A DNA stretch of 64,000 nucleotides, from the NCBI RefSeq assembly GCF_000719475.1, contig NZ_JOGO01000003.1, forward strand, positions 221,193 through 285,192. The letters run 5' to 3'. The position numbers and the translations under genes were made by a program. Of this stretch, positions 16,745-29,378 are shown piece by piece. Below the pieces are notes generated by a model. The model ran no database searches. It was given only the letters and a program-made list of their open reading frames with translations, and was not told where the DNA came from. This stretch comes from Streptomyces sp. NRRL F-5630. Lineage in GTDB: Bacteria; Actinomycetota; Actinomycetes; Streptomycetales; Streptomycetaceae. How positions within the stretch are numbered: position 1 is the first letter of the stretch; each line of letters begins with the position of its first letter.

Positions 16745-17580
16745 GCGCCGCCCCGATCGAGGTGTCCGGCACCGTGCGCGCCCGGCCCCGCCGGGGCGAC
16801 GGGCCCGCCACCGAGCCCGCGCCGCTCGCGCCGCGGGCCCGCCTGCTGCCCGCGCTCGGCGCCGTCTACCGCGCCCAGCTCTCGCGGGCCCGTGTGGCCC
16901 GCATCCCGCTGCTCTTCGTCGCGACGTTCCAGTCGGTCGGCATCATGATCCTCATGCGCGGGGTCGTCGACGGCGGCGCGGAAGCCCGCGCGGTCGTCGC
17001 CGGGTCCGCCGTCCTCGTCGTCGCCTTCGTCGCGCTCAACCTGCTCGCCCAGTACTTCGGCCAGCTCCGCGCCACCGGCGGGCTCGACCACTACGCGACC
17101 CTCCCCGTGCCGCCCGCCGCCGTCGTCCTCGGCGCCGCCGGGGCGTACGCGTCCTTCACCGCGCCGGGCACCCTCGTCACCGCGCTCGTCGGCTGCGGGC
17201 TCTTCGGGCTGCCCGTCTCGCACGTGTGGATACTCCTCGCGGTCGTGCCCCTCGCCGGGGCCGCGCTCGCCGGACTCGGCGCCGCCTTCGGGCTGCTCGC
17301 GCCGCGCCCCGAACTCGCCACGCTGCTCGGCCAGCTCGGCATGTCCGCCGCGCTGCTCCTCGGCGTCCTGCCCGCCGACCACCTGCCCGAGCCGATCCAG
17401 TGGTGCCGCGACCTGCTGCCCTCGACGTACGGGGTCGAAGCCTTCGCGAGGACCTTCACGGCGCACCCCGACTGGCTCGTCGTCCTCGGTGACCTCGGCG
17501 TCTGCGCGGGGGTCGGGGTCGTCTCGCTCGCGGTGGCGACCTGGGCGTACCGGCGCGCGGCGGTCGCGGGACCCCGCTGA
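16741..17580 (+). CDS. ABC-2 type transporter permease
   Basis: This 279-residue polytopic membrane protein has about six hydrophobic segments after a 50-residue Arg/Pro-rich cytoplasmic head. The first helix ([18 protein letters not shown]) starts near residue 60, and later segments include [17 protein letters not shown] and [19 protein letters not shown]. The layout is that of ABC-2 permeases. It pairs with the ATPase just upstream. The GTG overlaps the stop of a possible micro-ORF. Confidence 0.88.
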   Translation: MSAAPIEVSGTVRARPRRGDGPATEPAPLAPRARLLPALGAVYRAQLSRARVARIPLLFVATFQSVGIMILMRGVVDGGAEARAVVAGSAVLVVAFVALNLLAQYFGQLRATGGLDHYATLPVPPAAVVLGAAGAYASFTAPGTLVTALVGCGLFGLPVSHVWILLAVVPLAGAALAGLGAAFGLLAPRPELATLLGQLGMSAALLLGVLPADHLPEPIQWCRDLLPSTYGVEAFARTFTAHPDWLVVLGDLGVCAGVGVVSLAVATWAYRRAAVAGPR

Positions 17581-17671
17581 ACCCGCCGCCGGACCACCCG
17601 CGCGCCGCACCGTCCGTCCACCGCGTGCCCCGCACGGCACCCCTCGAACGGCCGTCCCGGGGCGCGTTTGG

Positions 17672-17677
17672 CACGAT
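17672..17677 (+). promoter_or_regulatory. Candidate -10 (CACGAT), leaderless geometry
   Basis: CACGAT stands 6 nt before GTG 17684. The following GGGCCG is identical to the bases after CACAAT in front of the DUF2752 gene at 32534. Confidence 0.35.
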
Positions 17678-17683
17678 GGGCCG

Positions 17684-18424
17684 GTGAGCGCTCCCCAGAC
17701 ACCGCCCCCGCCCCCGTACGACCCCGCGCAGCAGCCTTCCGAGAGCGGGGGAGCGCAGGTGAGGCGCGGCGTCCTGCTCGCCCTCGCGCTGGTCGTGCTC
17801 GGGCTCGCCTTCGGCGCGCTGTGGCTGTGGCTCGCGCCGCGCGTGCCGCTCGTCGCGGACGGCAAGGCGGTGTACCTCAAGGACAGCGAGGGCGAGCAGC
17901 CCATCGGCGCGGACGGCACGTTCGCCCTGATCGGCCTCGGGCTCGGCGTCCTCACCGGACTGACCGTCTTCCTGTGGCGCCGCGCCGGGGGCGCGACGCT
18001 CGTCCTCGGCATGGCGGCCGGCGCGCTGCTCGGCTCGGTCGTCGCCTGGCGGCTCGGCGTGTGGCTCGGGCCGACGCAGGACGTCGTGGCCCATGCCAAG
18101 GAGGTCGGCAAGAACGTCACCTTCGACGCCCCCCTGAAGCTCGCCGCCAAGGGCACCCTCCTGGCCTGGCCCCTCGCCGCCTGCGCCGTCCACCTCCTCC
18201 TGACCGCCGCTTTCGGCCCCCGCGACCCCTCGCCGTACGGCCCGGACGGCGTCCCCGCCTGGACGGCCCCGAGCGACGCACCGAAGCGCCGGCCCGACCC
18301 GGCCCCGGCGGGCGGCGCGACCGGAAGCGGGGACACGGCGCCCGAGGGCACGGGCGGTCCTGGCCGCGACGGACGCGACGGCCCGGGTGCCCCGGCCCCG
18401 TACGCGCCGCCGCCCGCGGGCTGA
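17684..18424 (+). CDS. DUF2567-like membrane protein
   Basis: This 246-residue membrane protein has a Pro-rich N-terminus (PQTPPPPPYDPAQQ). The first helix is at about 28-48, followed by an extracytoplasmic segment APRVPLVADGKAVYLKDSEG. Further helices are at about 85-105, 112-130 and 165-185, and the C-terminal tail is Pro/Gly/Asp-rich. The layout and the VWLGPTQDVVAHA motif resemble the actinobacterial DUF2567 family, which has no known role. GTG 17684 is supported by a -10-like CACGAT 6 nt upstream. It is convergent with ybaK. Confidence 0.75.
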   Translation: MSAPQTPPPPPYDPAQQPSESGGAQVRRGVLLALALVVLGLAFGALWLWLAPRVPLVADGKAVYLKDSEGEQPIGADGTFALIGLGLGVLTGLTVFLWRRAGGATLVLGMAAGALLGSVVAWRLGVWLGPTQDVVAHAKEVGKNVTFDAPLKLAAKGTLLAWPLAACAVHLLLTAAFGPRDPSPYGPDGVPAWTAPSDAPKRRPDPAPAGGATGSGDTAPEGTGGPGRDGRDGPGAPAPYAPPPAG

Positions 18425-18457
18425 GCCGGGCGCGCCCGCCGCGTCGGTCCCGCCGCG

Positions 18458-18958
18458 TCAGCCCCGCCCGATCGGGGCCAGCACCGCCTTCGTCAAGGTC
18501 GCCAGGTCCCCCGGGGACAGTTCGACCTCCAGGCCGCGGCGGCCCGCCGACACGCAGATCGTGGCGTGGGACGCGGCGGAGTCGTCGATGACCGTGGGCA
18601 GGGCCTTGCGCTGGCCCAGTGGGGAGATGCCGCCGCGGACGTAGCCCGTCGTGCGCTCGGCCGCCGCCGGGTCGGCCATCACCGCGCGCTTGCCGCCCGT
18701 CGCCACCGCGAGTGCCTTGAGGTCGAGGGTGCCCGCGACCGGGACCACCGCGACCGTCAGGGCGCCGTCCACCTCGGCCACGAGCGTCTTGAAGACCCTG
18801 TCCGGCGCCACGCCGAGTGCCTCGGCCGCCTCCTCGCCGTACGAGGGGTGCGCGGGGTCGTGCGCGTAGGCGTGCAGCGTGTACGCGGTGCCCGCCCGCG
18901 CGAGCGCGACCGTCGCCGGGGTGCCGCCCGCCTGGTTCTTCTTCGTCTTCTTCGCCAT
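18458..18958 (-). CDS. ybaK: Cys-tRNA(Pro)/Cys-tRNA(Cys) deacylase YbaK
   Basis: This 166-residue protein belongs to the YbaK/EbsC editing-domain family, which hydrolyses Cys-tRNA(Pro) made in error by prolyl-tRNA synthetase. Family features are GVAPDRVFKTLVAEVDG, the catalytic-Lys segment FKTL, GTLDLKALA, TGYVRGGISPLGQRK and the C-terminal DLATLTKAVL. The N-terminus is Lys-rich (MAKKTKKNQ). A purine-rich GAGAGAGG precedes the ATG. The LON-domain gene ends 28 bp upstream on the same strand, so the two may be co-transcribed. Confidence 0.93.
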   Translation of the reverse strand: MAKKTKKNQAGGTPATVALARAGTAYTLHAYAHDPAHPSYGEEAAEALGVAPDRVFKTLVAEVDGALTVAVVPVAGTLDLKALAVATGGKRAVMADPAAAERTTGYVRGGISPLGQRKALPTVIDDSAASHATICVSAGRRGLEVELSPGDLATLTKAVLAPIGRG

Positions 18959-18986
18959 CGGCCTCTCTCGCTCCGGGTGGGCGGCC

Positions 18987-19727
18987 TCAGTTCAGGCTGG
19001 TCGGCGTCCGCGTCAGCTCCATCGCGGGGAGCGAGGGCAGGTGCCGGATGAGCGCCGTCTCGGCGCGCAGCAGCCGCACCTCCTCGCGCAGCCGCGAACT
19101 CGTGTCCGGGGCCTGGAGCAGCCGCTGCCGCGTCGGCACGTCGAGCATCGTCGCCGCCGCCACGAGGTACGAGACGACGGACGGCTCGTCCGGCAGCTCG
19201 GTACCCGCGGCGAGCGTCCGCTCCCGCGCCCCCGCGAGCCGCTTCTGGTACGCGCGAAACGCCCGCAGCACCGCCTCGGCGAGCGCCTCCGGGTCGTCCC
19301 CGGGCTCCTCGGTCAGCTCCTCCGCCTCCACCGTCAGGTACGGGCCCGAGTCGTCCACCGCGCCGAGCCTGACCCGCGTCGTCCCGGTCGTCAGGACCTC
19401 GTACCCGCCGTCGGGCCGCTCGCGCACACTCGCCGCGTCCGCGACGCACCCGATCTCGTGGAAGGCCCGCCGCGGATCGGGCCCGAACCCGGCCCCCGCC
19501 CGCGTATCGGGCTTCGCGTCCTCGCCGGGCAGCCCCGGCAGGCTCGGCGCGACCTCCAGGCCGTCCTTGATCGCCACGACCACGAAACGGCGCGGCTCCT
19601 CCTCGGGGAGCTTTTCCAGGTCGCGGACGAGAGCGCGATAACGCTCCTCGAAGATGTTGAGGGGAAGCACGAGCCCGGGGAAGAGCACCGAGTTCAGCGG
19701 GAAGAGAGGCAATCGGACGGTCGTCAC
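18987..19727 (-). CDS. LON-substrate-binding-domain protein
   Basis: This 246-residue protein consists of the N-terminal substrate-binding domain of Lon without ATPase or protease domains. It begins TTVRLPLFPLNSVLFPGLVL, followed by IFEERYRALVRDL near residue 26, AFHEIGCVADA and a helical C-terminal bundle (SVVSYLVAAATMLDVP). Stand-alone LON-domain proteins are widespread in actinobacteria; their partner is unknown. GTG 19727 is chosen because the family conserved block begins there and TAGGCT lies 8 nt upstream. Confidence 0.9.
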   Translation of the reverse strand: MTTVRLPLFPLNSVLFPGLVLPLNIFEERYRALVRDLEKLPEEEPRRFVVVAIKDGLEVAPSLPGLPGEDAKPDTRAGAGFGPDPRRAFHEIGCVADAASVRERPDGGYEVLTTGTTRVRLGAVDDSGPYLTVEAEELTEEPGDDPEALAEAVLRAFRAYQKRLAGARERTLAAGTELPDEPSVVSYLVAAATMLDVPTRQRLLQAPDTSSRLREEVRLLRAETALIRHLPSLPAMELTRTPTSLN

Positions 19728-19735
19728 GGCTGGCA

Positions 19736-19741
19736 AGCCTA
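19736..19741 (-). promoter_or_regulatory. Candidate -10 (TAGGCT), leaderless geometry
   Basis: On the minus strand TAGGCT ends 8 nt before GTG 19727; there is no Shine-Dalgarno sequence between them. Confidence 0.45.
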
Positions 19742-19884
19742 ATGCGCCGGGACGCCCCCGCGCCGCGCCCTCGCGCACTCCGCGCCGCGCCGTCCCCGTA
19801 CCGCCACGCCCCGACCCCCGCCCAGGGGCTCCCTGAGCCCCGTACCACCGCCTCCCGCACTCCGGTTCGGCGCCGAGCCCCCCG

Positions 19885-20889
19885 TCAGGCGTCCGTCCCG
19901 CGCGGGTGGGCCGCCGCGGCGGCCTCGACGCGCACACCGTCCCGCACGTCCATGAACCGCGCGAGCGGGTCGTCGGAAAGTCGCGCCCAGGGGAGCGAGG
20001 TCACGAGCGGCCCCACCCGCCGCACCTCCTGGAGCGCGGCGTCCCAGGCCCGCAGCCGCACCAGCACGTACACGAGCAGATTGCGCACCTCGGCGGGCCA
20101 CGGATCGCCCTCGGCGAACCGCGCCGAGAGCGCCCGCGCCCGCTCGGCCGCCGCGACGACGCGCTCCCCGGGGACGGCGTCGCCCGCCCCCTCCGCGCGC
20201 AGCCACAGGTACGCGGCGCGCAGCGGCAGCGCCTGGCTCAGCGAGCCGGGGAGGGCGTCCTCGGCGGCGCGCTCGGCGAAGTCGAAGCACTCGCCGTGCG
20301 AGCCGTGCCAGGCCGCCGAGAGATAGAGCAGCGCCGAGACGTGGGAGCCGTCGTGGTGCGGGCTGCGCCGCGCCGCCCGCTCCCACAGGTCCGTGAAGAC
20401 CGCGTGCCCGGCGCCCGTGCCCCGCGCCACGTCGAGCGCGAGCCGCCACGGCACCGGGTCCTCGGGCTGGGCCCCGGCCGCCGCGGCGACGAGCGGCGCG
20501 GTCTCCCGCAGCAGTTCGGCGCGCACGGGCGACTCCCAGGCGGCGTGGACGGCGACCTGCGCGCGCAGGAGGAGCAGGCCGGGGTCGTGCGGGGCCGTCG
20601 CCGTCCAGTGCGCGTACCACTCGGGGCGGCGCGCGGCGAAGGCGGCGAGCCGACGCACCGCGCGGTCCCGCACCTCCCACCGCGCGCGCTCCCGCGTCGT
20701 CGCGAGCAGCTTCGCCGCCGCCTCGTGGTCGCCCGCCCCCGCCGCCACGAGCGCGGGCGCGAGCCAGGGCTCCGGCGCGTCGAGCAGCAACTCCTCGTCG
20801 GCGGGCAGCCCGTCCGGGAGCGGGGCGGTGTGCCGGGCCGTCCGGGCGGCGCGGCGCAGGGCGAGCAGGGAACGCATGGTACGGGCCAT
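19885..20889 (-). CDS. Conserved protein of unknown function, alpha-solenoid-like
   Basis: This 334-residue, Ala/Leu/Arg-rich protein is almost entirely helical, with repeated helix pairs resembling TPR-type repeats, for example HEAAAKLLATTRERARWEV and SHVSALLYLSAAWHGSHGE. There is no signal peptide or catalytic motif. I do not recognise a named family. The start is uncertain: ATG 20889 (MARTMRSLLALRRAARTA) gives a typical head, ATG 20877 is possible, and an open frame runs further upstream. No ribosome-binding site is evident. The upstream 120 bp contain nothing notable. Confidence 0.6.
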   Translation of the reverse strand: MARTMRSLLALRRAARTARHTAPLPDGLPADEELLLDAPEPWLAPALVAAGAGDHEAAAKLLATTRERARWEVRDRAVRRLAAFAARRPEWYAHWTATAPHDPGLLLLRAQVAVHAAWESPVRAELLRETAPLVAAAAGAQPEDPVPWRLALDVARGTGAGHAVFTDLWERAARRSPHHDGSHVSALLYLSAAWHGSHGECFDFAERAAEDALPGSLSQALPLRAAYLWLRAEGAGDAVPGERVVAAAERARALSARFAEGDPWPAEVRNLLVYVLVRLRAWDAALQEVRRVGPLVTSLPWARLSDDPLARFMDVRDGVRVEAAAAAHPRGTDA

Positions 20890-21009
20890 TGAAAACCGCA
20901 GATGGGAGCGCGTCCAGAGGGCGGGGGGTGCCGTTTCGGCCTCGGGAGGCACGTTGTACGGGCGGGGGTAAAGTCCCGGCAAATCCTGGCGTCCGCCGGG
21001 CCGCCGCGC

Positions 21010-22581
21010 TCAGCCCTTCCGCAGCGCCCGCGTCGCCCCCGCGGCGACCGTCGTCGCGAGCGTCCAGCCGAGCGCCACGAGCCCCGCCGCCGCCCACTGC
21101 GCGGCCCCCTGCATCCGCCAGAAACCCTGCTGCCCCAGGTCCACGACCGGGACGAGCAGGTCGAGCGCGAAGAGCGCCGGATTCCACTGCGGGTGCTCGC
21201 CCGCGCGCAGCGGCGAGGGCGGCTCCCAGGAGAAGAACAGGCTGCTCGCCGCCCACAGCACCCCCATCCACAGCGCCGCCCGCCCGGGCCGGTACCCGTA
21301 CGCCACGGTGACGTCCTGCACGTAGCCCCACAGCCGTACGGCGGGCGGCAGCGTCGCGCGCCGCGCCCGCTCCTTGGCGAGCAGCACCAGGCGCGCCTCC
21401 GGGTCCTCGCCGCTCGCGCGCAGCACGGCGGCGAGCCGCTCGTATCCCTCGGGCCGGTACTCCGGCTCGGCGGCGGCGACCCACGCGAGCCGCGCCGAGA
21501 GCGGGAAGGCCCCGACAGGCACGAGGCTCTCGTAGCTGAAGCCGCCCATCGCGAGCAGCCCCGCGCGCGGCCAGCTCGCCGCCCGGTCCACGAGCGTCCC
21601 GACCCGCGCCCCCGAGAGCACCACCCGCCCCCGCTCCACGCGCCGGGCGAGATACCGCAGCTCGGGCACCTGGACGCGGCGCAGCGACACCTCCTGGTCG
21701 TTGTCGAGCACGAACTCCGCCTGCTCCAGGTCCACCGCGTCCCCGAACCTCCCGTCGTCGAGCCGCACCCCGCCCCGGCACTCGAAGCCCCGCACCCGCG
21801 CCCCGCGCGCCGGGGTGCTCCCGCCCGTCACCGGCGGGTCGAGCACGGCGGCCGGGGTCAGGTAGAGGGTGCGCTCGACGGTGAGCTGCGGCGCGTTGAG
21901 CGCGCGCCGCCCGTACGGGTGACTGAGCCGCGCCCCGCGCAGACTCAGCGAGACCCCGATCTGCGCCCCGCGCAGGCTCACCTCGCCCTCCGCCTCCAGC
22001 AGTTCCGCCTGGAGATCCTGGCCCACGCTCAGCCCGTCGCCGAGCAGGCAGCTCCCGCGCCGGTCCGCGCGCAGCACCGCCTGGTTGAGGAGCAGGTCGG
22101 TGCCGATGTGCGCGTCCGTGAGCCGGGCACCGTGCGCGACCTGGCAGCGCGGGAGGTGGAGATCGCCCTCGGTGTGCAGCCGCGCCGCCTCCAGGCGCGG
22201 CAGCGCGCAGTCCACGAGCCGCAGCGTCGTGAACCGCGCCTCCGGCAGCAGCACCTCCTGCTCGAAGCGGCAGCCCACGAGCTCGACGTAGGGGGCGACC
22301 GTGCCGCCCGCGAGGTCCAGCAGGCCCGTCACGCGCGCCCCGGCGAGCTTGAGCGAGGAGACCCGCCCCCGCAGCGGAGGCGGACAGCTCAGCAGCAGGA
22401 CGCACACGACGCGCGCCCGTATCTCCCTGTCGTGGCCCCACGGCTCGGTGCCGTGCGGGTCGTCCCTGACCGGGTCCCCGGTGCGCAGGTCGAACATGCT
22501 GCCGTTGCGGAACGCCTGCCACAGCCCGGCTTCCACCGGGCTCAACCACTCCGGTGGCTCGCCGCTCAGTTCCTCGTACAC
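21010..22581 (-). CDS. Pentapeptide-like repeat protein with C-terminal membrane helices
   Basis: This 523-residue protein matches what streptomycete genomes often label 'membrane-associated oxidoreductase'. I see no cofactor motif to support that name. Residues about 60-330 form irregular repeats with A-[RL]-[VL] spacing (GARVTGLLDL, GAQIGVSLSL, ARLHTEGDLHL), suggesting a right-handed beta-helix. A helical region follows, and the last 120 residues hold two hydrophobic helices (AALWMGVLWAASSLFFSW and WAAAGLVALGWTLATTVAAG). GTG 22581 has a strong GGGGAGG site 7 nt upstream, so the longer frame is rejected. It is divergent from hisD. Confidence 0.75.
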   Translation of the reverse strand: MYEELSGEPPEWLSPVEAGLWQAFRNGSMFDLRTGDPVRDDPHGTEPWGHDREIRARVVCVLLLSCPPPLRGRVSSLKLAGARVTGLLDLAGGTVAPYVELVGCRFEQEVLLPEARFTTLRLVDCALPRLEAARLHTEGDLHLPRCQVAHGARLTDAHIGTDLLLNQAVLRADRRGSCLLGDGLSVGQDLQAELLEAEGEVSLRGAQIGVSLSLRGARLSHPYGRRALNAPQLTVERTLYLTPAAVLDPPVTGGSTPARGARVRGFECRGGVRLDDGRFGDAVDLEQAEFVLDNDQEVSLRRVQVPELRYLARRVERGRVVLSGARVGTLVDRAASWPRAGLLAMGGFSYESLVPVGAFPLSARLAWVAAAEPEYRPEGYERLAAVLRASGEDPEARLVLLAKERARRATLPPAVRLWGYVQDVTVAYGYRPGRAALWMGVLWAASSLFFSWEPPSPLRAGEHPQWNPALFALDLLVPVVDLGQQGFWRMQGAAQWAAAGLVALGWTLATTVAAGATRALRKG

Positions 22582-22608
22582 GGCCGGCCTCCCCTCAAGG
22601 AGTCGTCG

Positions 22609-22629
22609 GTGCGCACAGCCGTGCGCACA
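22609..22629. repeat. Paired palindromic GTGCGCACA boxes
   Basis: GTGCGCACA occurs at 22609-22617 and 22621-22629. The core GTGCGCAC is itself a palindrome, and the two start 12 nt apart. They lie just upstream of the 22581 gene start and could form a tandem operator. Confidence 0.4.
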
Positions 22630-22805
22630 CACCGTCAGGGATCACATGCCCGCTGAGTGACGTCGTGAACGCGGACCGTGAGACGAATCGCGTGGTGGTG
22701 AGGGGTTCTTTTGTTCGGACGGCCTGCCGCGGGGTGACGCACGGTGGCAGCCCCCGTCTCCTCACGCACACACGGCCACGTCCCGCGCCGCGACCGTGCC
22801 CCTCC

Positions 22806-25905
<3,100 letters not shown>

Positions 25906-25909
<4 letters not shown>

Positions 25910-26064
25910 ACGGCACCTCCACGCTTCTGATCATCATCGGCCTGTTCCTCGCCGGGGGCGTCTGGTCGTTCGTCAAGCAGGGGATGCCGAAGAGCCTGCT
26001 CGCGATGCTGTCCGTCGGCGCCGGCGTCTTCCTGATCGCGGGCGTCCTCAACCTGACGGTGTGA
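25906..26064 (+). CDS. Small membrane protein inside the his operon
   Basis: This 52-residue protein has two hydrophobic segments ([16 protein letters not shown] and [17 protein letters not shown]) separated by KQGMPKSLL. It therefore looks like a two-helix membrane hairpin. GTG 25906 overlaps the hisB stop, and its own TGA overlaps the GTG of hisH. Such precise coupling shows it is a real gene of the operon. Streptomycete amino-acid operons are known to hold small ORFs; this one has no assigned function. A membrane tether or sensor for the pathway is only a hypothesis. Confidence 0.8.
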
Positions 26065-26717
26065 GCGCCACGATGAGCAAGAGCAGCAAGAAGGTCGTCG
26101 TCCTCGACTACGGCTTCGGCAACGTCCGCTCCGCCGAGCGCGCCGTCGCCCGCGCCGGTGCCGAGGTCGAGATCAGCAGCGACTACGACGCCGCCATGGC
26201 CGCCGACGGGCTCCTCGTGCCCGGCGTCGGCGCCTTCGCCGCCTGCATGGCCGGGCTCCGCGCCGCGCGCGGCGACTGGATTGTCGACCGCCGCCTGACC
26301 GGGGGCCGCCCCGTCCTCGGCATCTGCGTCGGCATGCAGATCCTCTTCGGGCGCGGCATCGAGCACGGCGTCGAGACCGAGGGACTCGACGAGTGGCCCG
26401 GCACCGTCGGCCCGCTGCGGGCCGACGTCGTCCCGCACATGGGCTGGAACACCGTCGAAGCGCCCGCCGACAGCGCCATGTTCGCCGGGCTGAGCCCCGA
26501 GGAGCGCTACTACTTCGTGCACTCCTACGCGGTCCACGACTGGACGCTCCAAGTCACCAACGCCCACATGCGCGCCCCCCTCGTGACCTGGACCACGCAC
26601 GGCGAACGCTTCGTCTCCGCCGTCGAGAACGGCCCCCTGTGGGCCACCCAGTTCCACCCCGAGAAGTCCGGCGACGCCGGAGCCCAGCTCCTCACCAACT
26701 GGATCGAGACCCTCTGA
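26061..26717 (+). CDS. hisH: Imidazole glycerol phosphate synthase, glutamine amidotransferase subunit
   Basis: This 218-residue class I amidotransferase supplies ammonia to HisF. The nucleophile Cys is in [11 protein letters not shown], and the catalytic His-Glu pair is in [19 protein letters not shown] and [11 protein letters not shown] are N-terminal family blocks. GTG 26061 overlaps the preceding stop; ATG 26073 would be a four-codon-shorter alternative. It ends 2 nt before priA. HisF lies two genes downstream, the usual heterodimer partner. Confidence 0.96.
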   Translation: MSATMSKSSKKVVVLDYGFGNVRSAERAVARAGAEVEISSDYDAAMAADGLLVPGVGAFAACMAGLRAARGDWIVDRRLTGGRPVLGICVGMQILFGRGIEHGVETEGLDEWPGTVGPLRADVVPHMGWNTVEAPADSAMFAGLSPEERYYFVHSYAVHDWTLQVTNAHMRAPLVTWTTHGERFVSAVENGPLWATQFHPEKSGDAGAQLLTNWIETL

Positions 26718-26719
26718 CC

Positions 26720-27451
26720 ATGGCCCAGCAGCTCGCACTCCTCCCCGCCGTCGATGTCCGCGACGGCCAGGCCGTGCGCCTCGTGCACGGCGAGTCCGGC
26801 ACGGAGACCTCCTACGGCTCCCCGCTGGAGGCCGCCCTCGCCTGGCAGTCCGCGGGCGCCGAGTGGCTGCACCTCGTCGACCTCGACGCCGCCTTCGGCA
26901 CCGGCGACAACCGCGCGCTCGTCGCCGAGGTGACAGCCGCCATGGACATCCGGGTCGAACTCTCCGGCGGCATCCGCGACGACGACACGCTCGCCGCCGC
27001 GCTCGCCACCGGCTGCACCCGCGTCAACCTCGGCACCGCGGCCCTGGAGACCCCCGAGTGGGTCGCCAAGGTCATCGCCGAGCACGGCGACCGCGTCGCG
27101 GTCGGGCTCGACGTACGCGGCACGACGCTCCGCGGCCGCGGCTGGACCCGCGACGGCGGCGACCTCTACGAGACCCTCGCGCGCCTCGACGCCGAGGGCT
27201 GCGCCCGCTACGTCGTCACCGACATCGCCAAGGACGGCACCCTCAAGGGCCCCAACCTCGACCTCCTGCGCGGCGTCTGCGCCGCGACGGACCGTCCCGT
27301 CGTCGCCTCCGGCGGCGTCGCGACCCTCGACGACCTGCGCGCGCTCAGCACGCTCGTCCCCGAGGGCGTCGAGGGCGCGATCGTCGGCAAGGCGCTCTAC
27401 GCCAAGGCGTTCACGCTGGAGGAGGCGCTCGACGTGGTGAGGCAGCCGTGA
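26720..27451 (+). CDS. priA: Bifunctional HisA/TrpF isomerase PriA
   Basis: This 243-residue (beta-alpha)8 barrel isomerises both ProFAR (histidine pathway) and phosphoribosylanthranilate (tryptophan pathway). That is established for PriA of Streptomyces and Mycobacterium. Catalytic Asp12 is in LPAVDVRDG and Asp131 in VGLDVRG, equivalent to the known D11/D130 pair. Phosphate-binding loops LSGGIRDD and [10 protein letters not shown] are intact. No separate trpF is present near the trp genes in this window, consistent with PriA serving both routes. Confidence 0.95.
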   Translation: MAQQLALLPAVDVRDGQAVRLVHGESGTETSYGSPLEAALAWQSAGAEWLHLVDLDAAFGTGDNRALVAEVTAAMDIRVELSGGIRDDDTLAAALATGCTRVNLGTAALETPEWVAKVIAEHGDRVAVGLDVRGTTLRGRGWTRDGGDLYETLARLDAEGCARYVVTDIAKDGTLKGPNLDLLRGVCAATDRPVVASGGVATLDDLRALSTLVPEGVEGAIVGKALYAKAFTLEEALDVVRQP

Positions 27452-27854
27452 GCGGCCCCGGCGAGATCCGGCGGATCTCCTCCGGCGGCCCCTACGAGGA
27501 GGCCATCGGCTACTCGCGCGCCGTCGCCCTGCCCAACGGCCTCGTCCTGGTCTCCGGCTGCACGGGGATACAGGCCGGGCGCCTCGTCGCGGGCGGCCCC
27601 TACGAGCAGGCCCGCGCCGCCCTCGCGACGGCGCTCGACGCGCTCGCCCGCCTCGGCCTCACCGCCGCCGACGTCGTGCGCACCCGCATGTACGTCGTGC
27701 ACAACGGCGACACCGCCGAGGTGGGCCGCGCGCACGCCGACGTCTTCGGCGAGGTCCGCCCCGCCGCGACCCTCGTCCTCGTCGCCGGGCTCATCGACCC
27801 GGAGATGTCGGTCGAGATCGAGGTCGAGGCGTACCGGGCCCCCGGGGTGGACGC

Positions 27855-27858
<4 letters not shown>
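27448..27858 (+). CDS. RidA family (YjgF/YER057c/UK114) protein
   Basis: This 136-residue RidA-type protein is embedded between priA and hisF with 4-nt overlaps at both ends. It has [18 protein letters not shown], the [18 protein letters not shown] helix, the key arginine in DVVRTRMYV and a C-terminal [10 protein letters not shown]. RidA proteins hydrolyse reactive enamine/imine intermediates from PLP enzymes. In this operon HisC is the PLP enzyme, so protection of the pathway or of hisC product is a plausible reason for its presence. Direct evidence is lacking. Confidence 0.9.
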
Positions 27859-28616
<758 letters not shown>

Positions 28617-28618
28617 GC

Positions 28619-28646
28619 GCGCCGGGCCGTCCCGGCGGCCCGGCGC
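28619..28646. terminator. Terminator of the his operon
   Basis: A perfect 11-bp GC stem (28619-28629 with 28636-28646) starts 3 nt after the hisF stop and lies between convergent genes. Confidence 0.7.
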
Positions 28647-28664
28647 CCCCGCCGCAATGCGACC

Positions 28665-29300
28665 TCAGAACCCCAGCTTGTCCGTCTCGGTCAGCGCCGT
28701 CACGGCCGCCTTCTCGCCCTCCAGCTGGACGTCCGCGTGGCCCTGGCGGCCCATGGCGAAGAGCGTCAGCTCGCCCGGCTCACCGGTCACCGTGACGACG
28801 GGGGTGCCCCGGTTGGCGACCGCCGTGCGGCCGTCGGGCAGCCGCAGCACCATGCCGACGGGCGCCTTGCGACCGCTCATCCGCGCCGTCTTCTCCAGGC
28901 GCGTCCACAGCGTCCCTGCGAAGACCGGGTCGAGCGTGCGCGGCGTCCAGTCGGGCTGGGCCCGGCGGACGTCCTCGGCGTGGACGAAGAACTCGACGGC
29001 GTTCGCCAGCTCGTCGACCTGCTTGAGCTTGAACGGCGAGTACTTCTGCGGGCCCGTGCGGATGAGCTGGACCAGCTCCTCGTACGGCTTCGCGGCGAAC
29101 TCCGCCTGCACCCGCTCCAGGCGCGGGGCGAGCGCCTTGACGAACATGCCCCCCGCCGCGTCCGGGCGCCGCTCGCGCACCACCACATGGGCGGCCAGGT
29201 CCCGCGTCAGCCACCCCTCGCACAGGGTCGGCGCGGTGGGACCCGACGCCTCCAACAGATCGGCCAGAAGCAGCCGTTCACGCTTCGCATGACTGGACAT
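28665..29300 (-). CDS. TIGR03085 family protein (DinB / maleylpyruvate-isomerase-like)
   Basis: This 211-residue protein belongs to the actinobacterial TIGR03085 family within the DinB/MDMPI superfamily of metal-dependent helical bundles. It shows AKRERLLLADLLEASG, LCEGWLTRDLAAHVVVRERR and LANAVEFFVHAEDVRRAQ, with His residues placed as possible metal ligands. These enzymes often use mycothiol, but this one's substrate is unknown. TAGGCT 7 nt before ATG 29300 suggests a leaderless mRNA. It is convergent with hisF and divergent from hisI. Confidence 0.85.
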   Translation of the reverse strand: MSSHAKRERLLLADLLEASGPTAPTLCEGWLTRDLAAHVVVRERRPDAAGGMFVKALAPRLERVQAEFAAKPYEELVQLIRTGPQKYSPFKLKQVDELANAVEFFVHAEDVRRAQPDWTPRTLDPVFAGTLWTRLEKTARMSGRKAPVGMVLRLPDGRTAVANRGTPVVTVTGEPGELTLFAMGRQGHADVQLEGEKAAVTALTETDKLGF

Positions 29301-29307
29301 GGAAGTC

Positions 29308-29313
29308 AGCCTA
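29308..29313 (-). promoter_or_regulatory. Candidate -10 (TAGGCT), leaderless geometry
   Basis: The minus-strand TAGGCT ends 7 nt before ATG 29300; there is no ribosome-binding site. Confidence 0.45.
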
Positions 29314-29366
29314 GCCCCGCGACCGGCAGGTGAAACGTCCCGCACCCCGGGCGCGCCGCGCTGCGC

Positions 29367-29372
29367 GACAAT
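29367..29372 (+). promoter_or_regulatory. Candidate -10 (GACAAT) of hisI, leaderless geometry
   Basis: GACAAT ends 6 nt before ATG 29379. The same GACAAT occurs at 32144-32149 ahead of the HGxxPAAW gene. Confidence 0.4.
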
Positions 29373-29378
29373 GGCCGT

